Shown here piece after piece: positions 42,017 to 50,687 of a stretch of DNA of 64,000 nt. Within the stretch, counting starts at the first letter, position 1. Every line of letters begins with the position of its first letter. Both the position numbers and the translations under genes were made by a program. The notes beneath the pieces are model-generated. The model was given only the letters and a program-made list of their open reading frames with translations. It did not search any database and had not been told where the DNA came from. This stretch comes from Vescimonas sanitatis (lineage in GTDB: Bacteria; Bacillota; Clostridia; Oscillospirales; Oscillospiraceae): NCBI RefSeq assembly GCF_049060325.1, contig NZ_JBMGPW010000002.1:186001-250000 (forward strand). Direction: 5' to 3'.

Positions 42017-42244
42017 ATGAGCAAGGTCAAAATACTCCTCCTGCGGCGCTGGTACATGGTGGGCGGTGCGGCGCTGCTGGCCGCTGCGGCCATTTTTTAC
42101 GCGGTGAACTACCCAGCATCTGTCAGCGCTGCGGCCACGACTCGGCAGCTGCCCATCTACTCTGTGGAGCGCAGCCAGAAGGTCTGTGCCATCAGCTTCG
42201 ACGCCGCGTGGGGTGATGCAAAAGTGCGGCAGTTCAGTTGCTGA
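42017..42244 (+). pseudogene. pdaB: 5' fragment of a PdaB-like polysaccharide deacetylase
   Basis: The first 66 or so residues (start MSKVKILLLRRWYMVGGAAL, one membrane helix, then QLPIYSVERSQKVCAISFDAAWG) match sporulation polysaccharide deacetylases of the PdaB type, where SFDAAWG is the start of the NodB catalytic domain. The frame then runs into a terminator hairpin and stops after nine unrelated residues. The catalytic domain is lost. An inverted 35-bp copy of codons 10-21 lies at 41543-41577. Confidence 0.85.
42045..42079. repeat. 35-bp inverted repeat, right copy
   Basis: Perfect reverse complement of 41543-41577, here as part of the original pdaB-like coding sequence. Confidence 0.9.
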
Positions 42245-42257
42245 ACTGCCGCACTTT
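42220..42257. terminator. Strong hairpin terminator at the pdaB-remnant/GT8 junction
   Basis: 17-bp perfect stem AAAGTGCGGCAGTTCAG / CTGAACTGCCGCACTTT with a TTG loop. It terminates the - strand glycosyltransferase and truncates the pdaB-like frame. Confidence 0.85.
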
Positions 42258-42283
42258 ATTGCCATATATGATACAAAAATAAT

Positions 42284-43099
42284 TCAATGATGACCGTTCT
42301 CTGACATTTGAGAGACTGCTTCATTATAAAACACGTTCAATTCCCCCATATATCCAGGCTTCCAGGGCTTGTTCCGCCCACAGTAGTGGATGACCGCCGA
42401 CCCTCGCCGCACGTCCTCCAGCGTCATGCCGTCTCCGTTGTGCCGGTGGAGGGCAAACAGCTTTTCCGTCATGTTGTAGCGGATGGGATCCAGCGGTAGG
42501 ATGCGCTGGCCGTACAGGGCACTGATAATGTCCTGATCCGGCAGCATGAGCCGCCCCTTGTGGGCGTCCATGTAGTCGAATACCGCCTGCGTATCCTGCT
42601 CCGCCCGCAGTGCCTGCAGATTCATCAGCATGACGCCGGAATTGATATAGGGACTGTCCTCGTCCATGTCCAGACGCAGCTCATTGAAACGGTGCAGAAA
42701 GCCGCGGATATGGGTGGCCGCCGCAAAAAACGCCGTGCCCATCGGCATCTCATACAGCTCCCGCAGACTCTGGCGCACTACAATATCCGGGTCGAGATAC
42801 AGCACCCGATCCAGCGTGTCCGGCAGATATTTGGCCGCAAAAATGCGGTAGTAAATGGCTTTCGGGTAGCGGTCGGAGGTCGGCGCGTCCGCCAGACCGT
42901 CCTCGTCCACTCGTATCAGGTGCAGTTCGCCCCGCTGCCCCAGCAGCGTTCGTGTTTCCGCCACGTCCGCCTCCGACAGTCCCTCGTCGTGCAGCAGGTA
43001 CACGTCAAAATGCGCGGCGCTGTCACTATGCAGCGCGGAGAACAGCATTACATTTAGCTGCGGAACATAGTTCCGATCCAATGTCATCAACAGGTTCAT
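42284..43099 (-). CDS. Family 8 glycosyltransferase
   Basis: The 271-residue enzyme has the GT8 layout: an N-terminal nucleotide-sugar fold, ATG-proximal MNLLMTLDRNYVPQLNVMLFSALH, the metal-binding DxD in VLYLDPDIVVR, YINSGVMLMNL, the LPDQDIISALY segment, and a C-terminal VIHYCGRNKPW. GT8 enzymes add glucose or galactose to surface glycans. The ATG at 43099 is chosen because GAGGT directly abuts the alternative ATG at 43105. The LTA-synthase-like gene upstream suggests a cell-surface polymer role. Confidence 0.9.
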   Translation of the reverse strand: MNLLMTLDRNYVPQLNVMLFSALHSDSAAHFDVYLLHDEGLSEADVAETRTLLGQRGELHLIRVDEDGLADAPTSDRYPKAIYYRIFAAKYLPDTLDRVLYLDPDIVVRQSLRELYEMPMGTAFFAAATHIRGFLHRFNELRLDMDEDSPYINSGVMLMNLQALRAEQDTQAVFDYMDAHKGRLMLPDQDIISALYGQRILPLDPIRYNMTEKLFALHRHNGDGMTLEDVRRGSAVIHYCGRNKPWKPGYMGELNVFYNEAVSQMSENGHH

Positions 43100-43218
43100 G
43101 TGCATACCTCGGCTTTTTTGTTTTCAGTATATTCTGCGTCCTGTCAAAAAGCAAGGGTGCCAACGTCACGCGCGGGCAAAAAAACGTTTTGCATTGTCTA
43201 TGAAAGCAAAACGCTGCA

Positions 43219-45885
43219 TTATGCTTCGCTTCGCGAGTTCAGCTCATAGGTACACAGATAGAACAGGAACGAGGTCATCTGATAGCGGCTGATATGGGTG
43301 TCATAGGCCGCCAGCAGCTCACTCAGTCCGCTGTCGCGGGTGGTGATATCCCGATCGTCACACCACAGCATGGCCTTGACGACCTCGCCGCTGAGCCGGG
43401 GATTTTCCCACATGGTCTGCCGCAGCAGCTCCTGATCTACGCGGGTGTCAATGCCGGACATGGCGGCGTAGCGATAGATCAGCAGGCAGGCCGTCTGGTA
43501 ATCCATGTCGTCGTCATAGGCCGTATGCAGATCGCCCTGACGGAGCAGCCCCGTTTGATACGCCCAGCACACGGCGTCGTAGTAGGGGCAGGCGGAGCTG
43601 TTGAATTCCTCGGTTTCATAATCGGGCGGCAGGGCGGTGTTGTCCGTCTCCGGCCTTTGGGAGATGCGGTACAGCACATCCACGAATTCGCCCACCTTTG
43701 CCGTGGCCTTTCCGCCGAAGGTGTCCGGCGTTTCCGGGTCTATATATCCGTTGCGGTACATATAGAGGACGCTGGCCTGGTTGAAAATGCCTGTGATGTC
43801 CGTAAACACCACCGTATCCTCCAGCGTGCCGCCGCTGGACGCCTTGCCGAAAACATGGGCGTAGTAGTCACTGTTGACGATGTTGCTGGACATCTGGAAC
43901 TTATTGTCCACATACAGCCGGTAGGCCTCCAGCTGCTCGTCAGAAATAACGATGCTCTCGTCGGCGGGGATCACCGTCTCCGTACCGGCGTCATAGCGGA
44001 AGGTCTTTGTCAGGAAGGACTTGTCCGACAGCACCGCCATATGTATGCCGTTGGACAGCACGTCGGTGCCCGCCAGCAGCCGGGAGTCGTAGTCCACGCC
44101 GAACAGGTTTAGCAGCGTGGGCAGGATGTCCGCCGTGGAGCAGTACTCGTCCACCACGATGTTCTCGGACAGGCCGGGCACATAGCAGATGAAGCTGTTG
44201 CGGTACTTCTCGAAGGTGAGATCCATCTCCCGCCCCGCCAGCTCGTTGTACTCATCCTCCGTCAGGCCGTAGGGATAGTGGTCATTGGTCAGTACGATGC
44301 AGGTCTTATCGGCCACGCCCGCCTGCTCCAGCCGCTGCAGCAGGTAGGTCAGCGCGTTTTCCAGCTCCAGATTGCAGGCGATATACGCCTTCACCGGCTC
44401 GGAATAGGGCAGATCCTTCACCGCGTCGTGGTTCTTGGCGCTCATGGCGTTGTCCCAGTTGTACTGATAGTGGCCGCTGAAGGTCATGTAATAGGCATGG
44501 AAAGGTGTCTCACTGTTGAGGTAGTCGTCCACTGAGGCCTCCATCATCTCCAGATCGGAGGAGGGCCAGTCGATCTTTATATCCAGCCCGGAGTCCGCCG
44601 CCTTGAAGGTATAGCCCATGTTGGCGTGGGTGATGTTCCGGTTGTAGAAATCTCCGATATAGTCGTGATAGCCCCAGGTCTGGTAGCCCTTTTCCTTCAG
44701 GGCGTTGCCTAGGCAGAAGGGCAGATAGTTGGTGCCCGCCACGTTGAAGCTGGAATCGGTCTTGGTGCGGGACATATCCGGGTAAAGTCCCATGCACATG
44801 GTGTACTCACCGTTGGTGGTGACGGATTGGAACGTGCCGTAGTAGTTTTCAAAGATGATGCCCGTGTGGGACAGCTTGTACAGGGTGGGTGTCAGCTCCT
44901 CGCTGATGAACCAGGGGCAGAAGCTCTCGGCACAGATGGTGATCAGGTTGTAGTCCTGCAAAAGCCCAGTGTAGTTGTTCTTCCGGGTGGGGACCACCTG
45001 CGCCAGATACTCATCCGTGGTCCTGCACATGATGTTATCCGCAGACTCCGCCAGCTTTGCAAAGTCGATGCTCTCGATCACATTGTAGGAATTGCTGCTG
45101 TAGAGCTGCCTGGTGGCTGTGCCCAGCGGGGACGGCGTGATGATGACGCTGCCGCTGCTGCCGAAGACCATATAGCGAAGCTCCTGCACCGTGGTGGCCA
45201 GCATGCCCACGCTCTTATAGCTGCTGTCGGTAGAGGTGTTCACGTTGGTGAAGGTCTTGTAGACGGAGAACGACTTGCCCCGCCCGGCGTACATAATGCC
45301 CGTGGTGACCAGCAACAGCGTCAGCAGGATGCCCAGCGTCGCCAGCGCCTGCCTCCACTTGAGCCGCACGGTCAGCACCCGGAGCTTGCGCAGAGCAAGG
45401 CAGAGGATCGTCACGATCAGCGGCACCAGCAGCAGAAGGATGGGCACGATGTTCTTGCCGATGCTGTACAGGATCTGCGAGTCGAAATTGGTGATGACGT
45501 TCCCGCCCATGCTCACCTGACTGATGGGCATGAAGTTGCCGAAAATGGCGTGGTACATCAGCTGCACCTCGGCAAACAGCACCTGCACGGCGACCAGAAG
45601 CACGCCCGCGATTTGCCGGGCGATCTTGGGCAGGTGCGTGGTCAGCAGCGTGCAGACCGTGCCGCCCAGCAGTCCGAACAGCACCAGATAGACCGCCCGC
45701 CTGTCCAGCGATCGGTAGACGCACAGGTGCAGGCACAGCTCCACATAGACGCTGGCGCCGCAGAACAGCAGCAGGCTGCGGAGCCACGCCTGCCACATGC
45801 TGCGGCGGAGGCCCTCCGCCGTTTCAGGCGCCTCGCAAGGCGCCTGATGGGTGTCTGTTATCTCATTGGATTTTGTTTTCAGCAT
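43219..45885 (-). CDS. LTA-synthase-like membrane sulfatase with C-terminal SLH-like repeats
   Basis: This is an 888-residue protein. Five membrane helices (about residues 35-56, 63-83, 92-112, 147-166, 182-200) precede an extracellular alkaline-phosphatase-superfamily domain (about 310-615). Its metal-site residues match LtaS: Glu320 in ITICAESF, Thr357 or nearby in SVTTNGE, and Asp535-His536 in VLTNDHYPYG. After about 690, three repeats resemble S-layer homology domains: FTDITG...EFVDVLYR, YYDAVCWAYQTGLL...ACLLIYRYA, and VVKAMLWCDDRDI...MTSFLFYL. This fusion is unusual. GGGAGATAT fits ATG 45885; upstream extension of the frame is rejected. Confidence 0.85.
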   Translation of the reverse strand: MLKTKSNEITDTHQAPCEAPETAEGLRRSMWQAWLRSLLLFCGASVYVELCLHLCVYRSLDRRAVYLVLFGLLGGTVCTLLTTHLPKIARQIAGVLLVAVQVLFAEVQLMYHAIFGNFMPISQVSMGGNVITNFDSQILYSIGKNIVPILLLLVPLIVTILCLALRKLRVLTVRLKWRQALATLGILLTLLLVTTGIMYAGRGKSFSVYKTFTNVNTSTDSSYKSVGMLATTVQELRYMVFGSSGSVIITPSPLGTATRQLYSSNSYNVIESIDFAKLAESADNIMCRTTDEYLAQVVPTRKNNYTGLLQDYNLITICAESFCPWFISEELTPTLYKLSHTGIIFENYYGTFQSVTTNGEYTMCMGLYPDMSRTKTDSSFNVAGTNYLPFCLGNALKEKGYQTWGYHDYIGDFYNRNITHANMGYTFKAADSGLDIKIDWPSSDLEMMEASVDDYLNSETPFHAYYMTFSGHYQYNWDNAMSAKNHDAVKDLPYSEPVKAYIACNLELENALTYLLQRLEQAGVADKTCIVLTNDHYPYGLTEDEYNELAGREMDLTFEKYRNSFICYVPGLSENIVVDEYCSTADILPTLLNLFGVDYDSRLLAGTDVLSNGIHMAVLSDKSFLTKTFRYDAGTETVIPADESIVISDEQLEAYRLYVDNKFQMSSNIVNSDYYAHVFGKASSGGTLEDTVVFTDITGIFNQASVLYMYRNGYIDPETPDTFGGKATAKVGEFVDVLYRISQRPETDNTALPPDYETEEFNSSACPYYDAVCWAYQTGLLRQGDLHTAYDDDMDYQTACLLIYRYAAMSGIDTRVDQELLRQTMWENPRLSGEVVKAMLWCDDRDITTRDSGLSELLAAYDTHISRYQMTSFLFYLCTYELNSRSEA

Positions 45886-45957
45886 ATATATCTCCCGCAG
45901 CAGACTTTTTCTCGGAGAAAAGCCTGCGAAATTTGTCAAAATATTAGTGCGCAGCAT

Positions 45958-45986
45958 ATCATACTGTAAACGTAAAGAAATTGCAA
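45958..45986 (-). promoter_or_regulatory. Promoter of the LTA-synthase-like gene
   Basis: On the - strand TTGCAA (45981-45986) and TATGAT (45958-45963) are 17 bases apart, 73 bases before the start codon. Confidence 0.7.
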
Positions 45987-46082
45987 TGATTTCTGTAAAA
46001 ATTAAAGAAAGGTTCACAGTTGTTCTCGGTCGTTCTGAGCCGAAATCTTAACAAAATGTGTATAGCCGAAACGCGAAAACCG

Positions 46083-46091
46083 TGCTATACT
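46083..46091 (+). promoter_or_regulatory. Candidate extended -10 for ktrBA
   Basis: TGCTATACT with TATACT at 46086-46091. No good -35 box is seen at the right distance. Confidence 0.45.
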
Positions 46092-46135
46092 GTACGCGAA
46101 ATTGGGAACGCAGTCGATTTTAGGAGGTGAGTCCT

Positions 46136-47476
46136 GTGACAGAGACCGGTTTCCATCTGAAACGCCATCTGACGTCCTTCCAGATCATGATCCTCGGCTT
46201 TGCGGGCGTCATCCTGCTGGGCGCGCTTGTGTTGATGCTGCCTATCGCCACCGCAAGCCACACATGGACGCCGTTTCACGAGGCGTTGTTTACCTCCACC
46301 TCCGCCGTCTGCGTAACGGGGCTGGTGGTGCAGGACACCGGCAGTTACTGGTCCGGCTTCGGTCAGACCGTCATCCTGCTGCTGATCCAGATCGGCGGCT
46401 TAGGCGTCATCACGGCGGCTGTAACGTTTTTGATGCTCTCCGGCAAGAATATCTCGCTGAAGGAGCGCAGTGCCATGCAGGATGCCATTTCCGCTCCGGT
46501 GGTGGGCGGCATCGTGCGCCTGACGCGGTTTATTCTCAAGGGAACGTTCTTTGTGGAATTGGTCGGCGCTCTTGCGCTGCTGCCGGCGTTCTGCCGGGAC
46601 TATGGACTGCGGGGCGTGTGGATGGCAATATTTCACTCCGTTTCCGCCTTCTGCAACGCGGGCTTTGACATTCTGGGGCGGGCGGATACGCTCTACCCTT
46701 CATTGACGGCCTACATATCCGACCCGCTAGTCAACATCGTCATTATGCTGCTGATCATCGTGGGCGGTATCGGCTTTCTGACGTGGGACGATGTCTGCAC
46801 CCATCGGCTGCACCTGCGGCGGTACCGGATGCAGAGCAAGGTCATTCTGAGCGCAACCGTCATCCTGATCGCGCTTCCGGCATTGCTCTTCTTCCTGACA
46901 GACTTTGCAGAGCTTCCCGCAGGACAGCGCGTTCTGGCGTCGCTCTTTCAGGCGGTCACGCCGCGAACAGCGGGCTACAACACCGCAGACCTGACGAAAA
47001 TGAGCGACACCTCACAGGCGGTCACGATTTTGCTGATGCTGACCGGCGGCGCGCCCGGCTCCACCGCGGGCGGCATGAAGGTGACGACGCTGGCTGTGCT
47101 GGCCGCCAACGCGGTCGCTGCCTTCCGAAGGCGGGAGGACCCACAGCTTTTTAAGCGCAGGCTGGAGCCCTCCGCTGTACGGAACGCCGCCGCCATCCTG
47201 CTGCTGTACTTGGGACTGACCTTCGCGGGTGCGGCGGTCATCAGCGCGGCGGAGAACCTGCCGCTCGGTGCCTGCCTCTATGAAACGGCATCCGCTGCCG
47301 GAACGGTAGGGCTGACACTGGGGCTGACGCCGCAGTTGGGTACGCTGTCGCAGAGCATTCTCATTCTGCTGATGTTCTTCGGGCGTGTCGGGGGACTTAC
47401 CCTGATCTACGCCGCTTTCTCCGGGCATGATCTGACCTATGCCCGGTATCCGAAGGAAATGATCACCGTAGGCTGA
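46136..47476 (+). CDS. ktrB: Potassium uptake channel subunit KtrB/TrkH family
   Basis: The 446-residue membrane protein has four repeated helix-pore-helix units. Selectivity filter segments are STSAVCVTGL, SAFCNAGFD, TPRTAGYNT and ASAAGTVGLTLG, each with the critical glycine. In-frame GTG codons exist at 46127 and 46136; AGGAGG at 46121-46126 abuts the first and is 9 bases from the second, so 46136 (MTETGFHLKRHL) is chosen. ktrA follows after 12 bases. Confidence 0.95.
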   Translation: MTETGFHLKRHLTSFQIMILGFAGVILLGALVLMLPIATASHTWTPFHEALFTSTSAVCVTGLVVQDTGSYWSGFGQTVILLLIQIGGLGVITAAVTFLMLSGKNISLKERSAMQDAISAPVVGGIVRLTRFILKGTFFVELVGALALLPAFCRDYGLRGVWMAIFHSVSAFCNAGFDILGRADTLYPSLTAYISDPLVNIVIMLLIIVGGIGFLTWDDVCTHRLHLRRYRMQSKVILSATVILIALPALLFFLTDFAELPAGQRVLASLFQAVTPRTAGYNTADLTKMSDTSQAVTILLMLTGGAPGSTAGGMKVTTLAVLAANAVAAFRRREDPQLFKRRLEPSAVRNAAAILLLYLGLTFAGAAVISAAENLPLGACLYETASAAGTVGLTLGLTPQLGTLSQSILILLMFFGRVGGLTLIYAAFSGHDLTYARYPKEMITVG

Positions 47477-47488
47477 AAGGAGCGCACG

Positions 47489-48136
47489 ATGAAAAACGTA
47501 TTATTGATCGGACTCGGCCGCTTCGGGCGGCACCTTGCCATGCAGCTGAGCGAGCTGGGGCATCAGGTCATGGCGGTGGACCGGGACGAGGAGCGCGTCA
47601 ACGAGTGTATGCCCTTTGTCACCAACGCGCAGATCGGTGACAGCACCCGCGTGGATTTTCTGCGCTCGCTGGGCGTTGGAAACTATGATGTCTGCTATGT
47701 TACCATCAGCGGAGACTTCCAGAACTCGCTGGAAACGACGTCGCTGCTCAAGGAGCTGGGGGCGAAATATGTGGTGTCCCGCGCCGAACGGGATGTACAG
47801 GCAAAATTTCTGCTGCGCAACGGCGCGGACGCGGTGACATACCCGGAAAAGCAGCTGGCGAAGTGGGCGGCCATCCGGTACACCGCCGACCACATCTTCG
47901 ATTACATAGAGTTGGACGAGAAGCACGCCATTATCGAGGTCGCCGTCCCGGACAGCTGGCAGGGGCACAGCATCGGTGAGCTGGACATCCGCCGAAAGTA
48001 CGGCGTCAACATCCTCGGCGTGAAGCGAGACGGCAAAACCAATGTGACCATCTCGCCGGAAACGGTGCTGGACAGCAGCCTGACGCTGCTGGTGCTGGGC
48101 GAGTATACGGCGCTGAAAAAGTGCTTCCGGCTGTAA
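47489..48136 (+). CDS. ktrA: Potassium uptake regulatory subunit KtrA (RCK)
   Basis: The 215-residue cytoplasmic protein has an N-terminal RCK Rossmann domain (LLIGLGRFGRHLAMQLSELGH, with the acidic end of strand 2 in MAVDRDEERV) that binds ATP/ADP or NAD, and a C-terminal RCK_C domain (about 135-215), where c-di-AMP binds in KtrA relatives. It gates the KtrB channel next to it. Length is normal. Confidence 0.96.
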   Translation: MKNVLLIGLGRFGRHLAMQLSELGHQVMAVDRDEERVNECMPFVTNAQIGDSTRVDFLRSLGVGNYDVCYVTISGDFQNSLETTSLLKELGAKYVVSRAERDVQAKFLLRNGADAVTYPEKQLAKWAAIRYTADHIFDYIELDEKHAIIEVAVPDSWQGHSIGELDIRRKYGVNILGVKRDGKTNVTISPETVLDSSLTLLVLGEYTALKKCFRL

Positions 48137-48242
48137 GGCTGCATCTGCCGGTGCTCGTGCGGTTGCAACCGGCTCGCTGGAGTATGTTACGCTGCCAAGC
48201 TCTCCGCTCAAAACTTCGGGTCTGAGGCTGCCGGTATAGGAA

Positions 48243-48285
48243 AAGCGCTCCTGCGAGGATCGACCTCGCAGGAGCGCTTTTTTGT
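48243..48285. terminator. Bidirectional terminator between ktrA and the lipoprotein genes
   Basis: Perfect stem AAAAGCGCTCCTGCGAGG / CCTCGCAGGAGCGCTTTT with an ATCGA loop. The 100 bases between ktrA and this hairpin show nothing else. Confidence 0.9.
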
Positions 48286-48308
48286 TTCAGGTGTCGGGAG
48301 AGCTGTGT

Positions 48309-49070
48309 TTACTCGCCGATGTCATCCAGCGACAGTACCTGCTCATAAGAATCTGCACCGGCGATAGAGCCGATGGGCAAGACCACGTGGAGCTTTCCGT
48401 CACCATCAGCGTATGTGCGGACGCTCATGTTGATGTTCTCATCGGACAGCGTCCAATCGCGGCGTTCCGTCAGGAACTCATCCGTATCACCGCCCGCAAT
48501 TGCTCCATACTGTGTGTCGAACTTTGCAGCGGCAGCGCGGCGTACCGCCTCCAAGAAGGCTGTCTCATCCACATCCAGTGCCTTCAGCAAGCCCGCTGTG
48601 GTGAGCTGCTGGCCACTGACGATGTCATACAGATAGACATTGTATTCGTTCACATCGGCATCCCAACCGCAGGAGACGACCAGCGACAGGATATTCTCAT
48701 ACTGATATGACTCCCATGCCACATAGAAACAGGACAGGCTGACCTTATCCGAGACATCTTCAAGCACGCCATTCACGATCGGGGTGTACGCATCGGAGAT
48801 GGCCTTGTTGATGGCCTCCGCGCCCTGTGTGTCCGCCTCGATTTGGGGCACGCGGTAGGCATAATGGCCGCTGTTGCCCACGCCGTCGGTATAGTCGAAG
48901 TCCTCGTTATACAGTTCGGTGATTTGAGGTGCTTCATAAGACGCGTCGGGCGTCTCGGCCTGATGGTCGTCCTGTGTGTTATTATTGTCTGTCCCATTGG
49001 GCGTTGCGCCGCAGGCGGCCAGTGCGAAAATCATTGCTGTGGCCAGCAACAACACAAAAATCTTCTTCAT
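48309..49070 (-). CDS. Lipoprotein with DUF3298-like domain
   Basis: This is a 253-residue lipoprotein. The signal peptide ends in the lipobox FALAAC (Cys20). An Asp/Asn/Gln-rich linker (to about 45) is followed by a domain with YAYRVPQIEADTQGAEAINKAI, VSCGWDADVNEYNVYLYDIVSGQQLT and LLKALDVDETAFLEAVRRA, the pattern of DUF4163/DUF3298 modules of Firmicutes surface proteins such as PdaC. It stands 13 bases downstream of another lipoprotein gene on the same strand. The function is unknown. The ATG at 49070 follows AAGGAGGACAT. Confidence 0.8.
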   Translation of the reverse strand: MKKIFVLLLATAMIFALAACGATPNGTDNNNTQDDHQAETPDASYEAPQITELYNEDFDYTDGVGNSGHYAYRVPQIEADTQGAEAINKAISDAYTPIVNGVLEDVSDKVSLSCFYVAWESYQYENILSLVVSCGWDADVNEYNVYLYDIVSGQQLTTAGLLKALDVDETAFLEAVRRAAAAKFDTQYGAIAGGDTDEFLTERRDWTLSDENINMSVRTYADGDGKLHVVLPIGSIAGADSYEQVLSLDDIGE

Positions 49071-49083
49071 GTAAATGTCCTCC

Positions 49084-50130
49084 TTACTTCCACGAGAACC
49101 GACCCACAACGGCCTCCGTGTACTGGTCATCCGTGATAGCCGTATACCGCTCTCCGTCATACCAATCGGTAAAGCCGTTGTCCGTCTGATAAATTTCGCC
49201 GGTCTCCGTGTCCATCACCCGCTCAAAGCCCATGGTGGCATCGCTCTGCTTCTGGCTGATGATGTCCTGACTGGTATTCCGGCTTTCCCATGAGGACATG
49301 ATGGCATCCTGCATCTCATTGGCGGACTGGCTTAACTGCTGGGATTGCCGCATCGCCGCGTCGCTCTGCGCCATGGCGGAGGAAGTATAGCTGCCGGAAT
49401 AGTCCAGGCTGCCCAAGCTCCGTGTCAGGATGTCCTCCCAGTTCTGGAACATCCCCTTTTCAGCGGAGACGATGGTGGTGCTGTATGCCATGTAGTACCC
49501 GCCAAGGCCGGGGATGGGGAAGGGCACAAGCTCCACGGAGCACATACCCTCCGCCTCGACGCCGTCCTGCGTAAATTCTGCACGCAGCACACCGGCTGTC
49601 CCGCCCAAAGAGCCGGTCGCGTCAAAGGTCTCTGTCACCGTGAAATCCTCATACTGCGGGAAGTGGAGGCTGCTGTAAAACGGCTCTGCGGCAACCGCCG
49701 ACAGATACTGCGGCAGCACGTCGAAGTAACCCTTCACGGACTCCTCTGCCATTACGGGGAACGCTGCGTAGGCAGCGTTCCAGTATGTATAATTCTGCTT
49801 CAGGAAGTCATCCGCAAACAGCGGCTCTGCCTTTAAGATATACAAAATCTGATTTACGCTGCACGCGGGGTCATACGCTCGCAAAGCGTGGTACATACCC
49901 GCGTTGGACGTGGCCGCCTCCACCATCCAGCCCTCCGGAACGCTCATAGAGAAATCTGCACAGGTATACGGCTCCAGCTCCAGCCCGGACGCCATGGGCG
50001 TAATGACGAATTCTTCCGTCTGCTGTGTGTTTCCGCCGTAGTCCTGTGTGTCATCTCCGTTGCTTCGGCTTCCACAGCCGCACAGCAGTGTTATGGTAAA
50101 GGCTAAAATGATACAGATAATTCTCCTCAT
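49084..50130 (-). CDS. Lipoprotein of unknown family
   Basis: This is a 348-residue protein with a signal peptide and lipobox LLCGC (Cys19). A probable PsbP/DUF1795-like fold with ADFSMSVPEGWMVEA is followed by aromatic-rich strands. The C-terminal third is Gln/Ser-rich and helical (SDAAMRQSQQLSQSANEMQDAI), ending in a small module TETGEIYQTDNGFTDWYDGERYTAI. That ending resembles segments in other Firmicutes lipoproteins. AAGGAGGGGGACTT precedes the ATG. It forms a two-gene unit with the next lipoprotein. No specific function can be assigned. Confidence 0.75.
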   Translation of the reverse strand: MRRIICIILAFTITLLCGCGSRSNGDDTQDYGGNTQQTEEFVITPMASGLELEPYTCADFSMSVPEGWMVEAATSNAGMYHALRAYDPACSVNQILYILKAEPLFADDFLKQNYTYWNAAYAAFPVMAEESVKGYFDVLPQYLSAVAAEPFYSSLHFPQYEDFTVTETFDATGSLGGTAGVLRAEFTQDGVEAEGMCSVELVPFPIPGLGGYYMAYSTTIVSAEKGMFQNWEDILTRSLGSLDYSGSYTSSAMAQSDAAMRQSQQLSQSANEMQDAIMSSWESRNTSQDIISQKQSDATMGFERVMDTETGEIYQTDNGFTDWYDGERYTAITDDQYTEAVVGRFSWK

Positions 50131-50533
50131 AAGTCCCCCTCCTTGCCAATTATGCTCCAAGTATAGCACAAGTTCTGCCCCACCGCAACGTGTTCTGCGA
50201 TGCGCCCTGTCCAAAAACGATCATGCATATATTCTCTTGACGAAGATGCGCGGCAAACAGCAACTTCCAGCCAAAGAAATGCAAGAATGGCAGTAGCGAA
50301 ACGGCGCTATACTGCACGAACCGAGACATACTGCGCAGACGCGTTCTCTAAGATTTTACGGTGCTCATGTTGTGAACTTTACGTTGGCCGCCTACTTCTG
50401 TTGCTCCAATTTCGAGCTTTAACCGTTCCTGCTCTGCCTCATAATCAGCTGTCATTTTCTTATACTATACCGATAAACATACGGTTTCCGTAGCGCGCAT
50501 ACGATGGACTATTCTCAAACAGGAGGTCTGTTT
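50131..50533. other. Intergenic region before the recombinase unit
   Basis: About 400 bases with no convincing gene. TATACT elements at 50306-50311 and 50461-50466 could be -10 boxes but lack -35 partners. Base composition is lower in GC than the flanks. An attachment site could lie here, but none is identifiable. Confidence 0.4.
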
Positions 50534-50653
50534 ATGCCAACCGTTCAGCAAGCACCCGCCCCGACGATCACCGTCACTCGCAATTTCCTTGGTCAACAGA
50601 CAGCTGAGACGTTGCTGTTGGAATTGATCCGCGCCCATACTCAGGCGGCTTAA
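50534..50653 (+). CDS. 39-residue protein upstream of the serine recombinase
   Basis: A short frame starts MPTVQQAPAPTITVTRNFLG and ends LLLELIRAHTQAA. AGGAGG lies 7 bases before its ATG, and its stop is 34 bases before the recombinase start, which has its own AAAGGAGG. Proline-rich N-terminus and a helical C-terminus suggest a small partner or regulator. The family resemblance to short ORFs preceding recombinases in clostridial transposons is from memory and is weak. Confidence 0.6.
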   Translation: MPTVQQAPAPTITVTRNFLGQQTAETLLLELIRAHTQAA

Positions 50654-50687
50654 TGCCTGCGGGCAGTCTACGGAAAGGAGGGGACTT

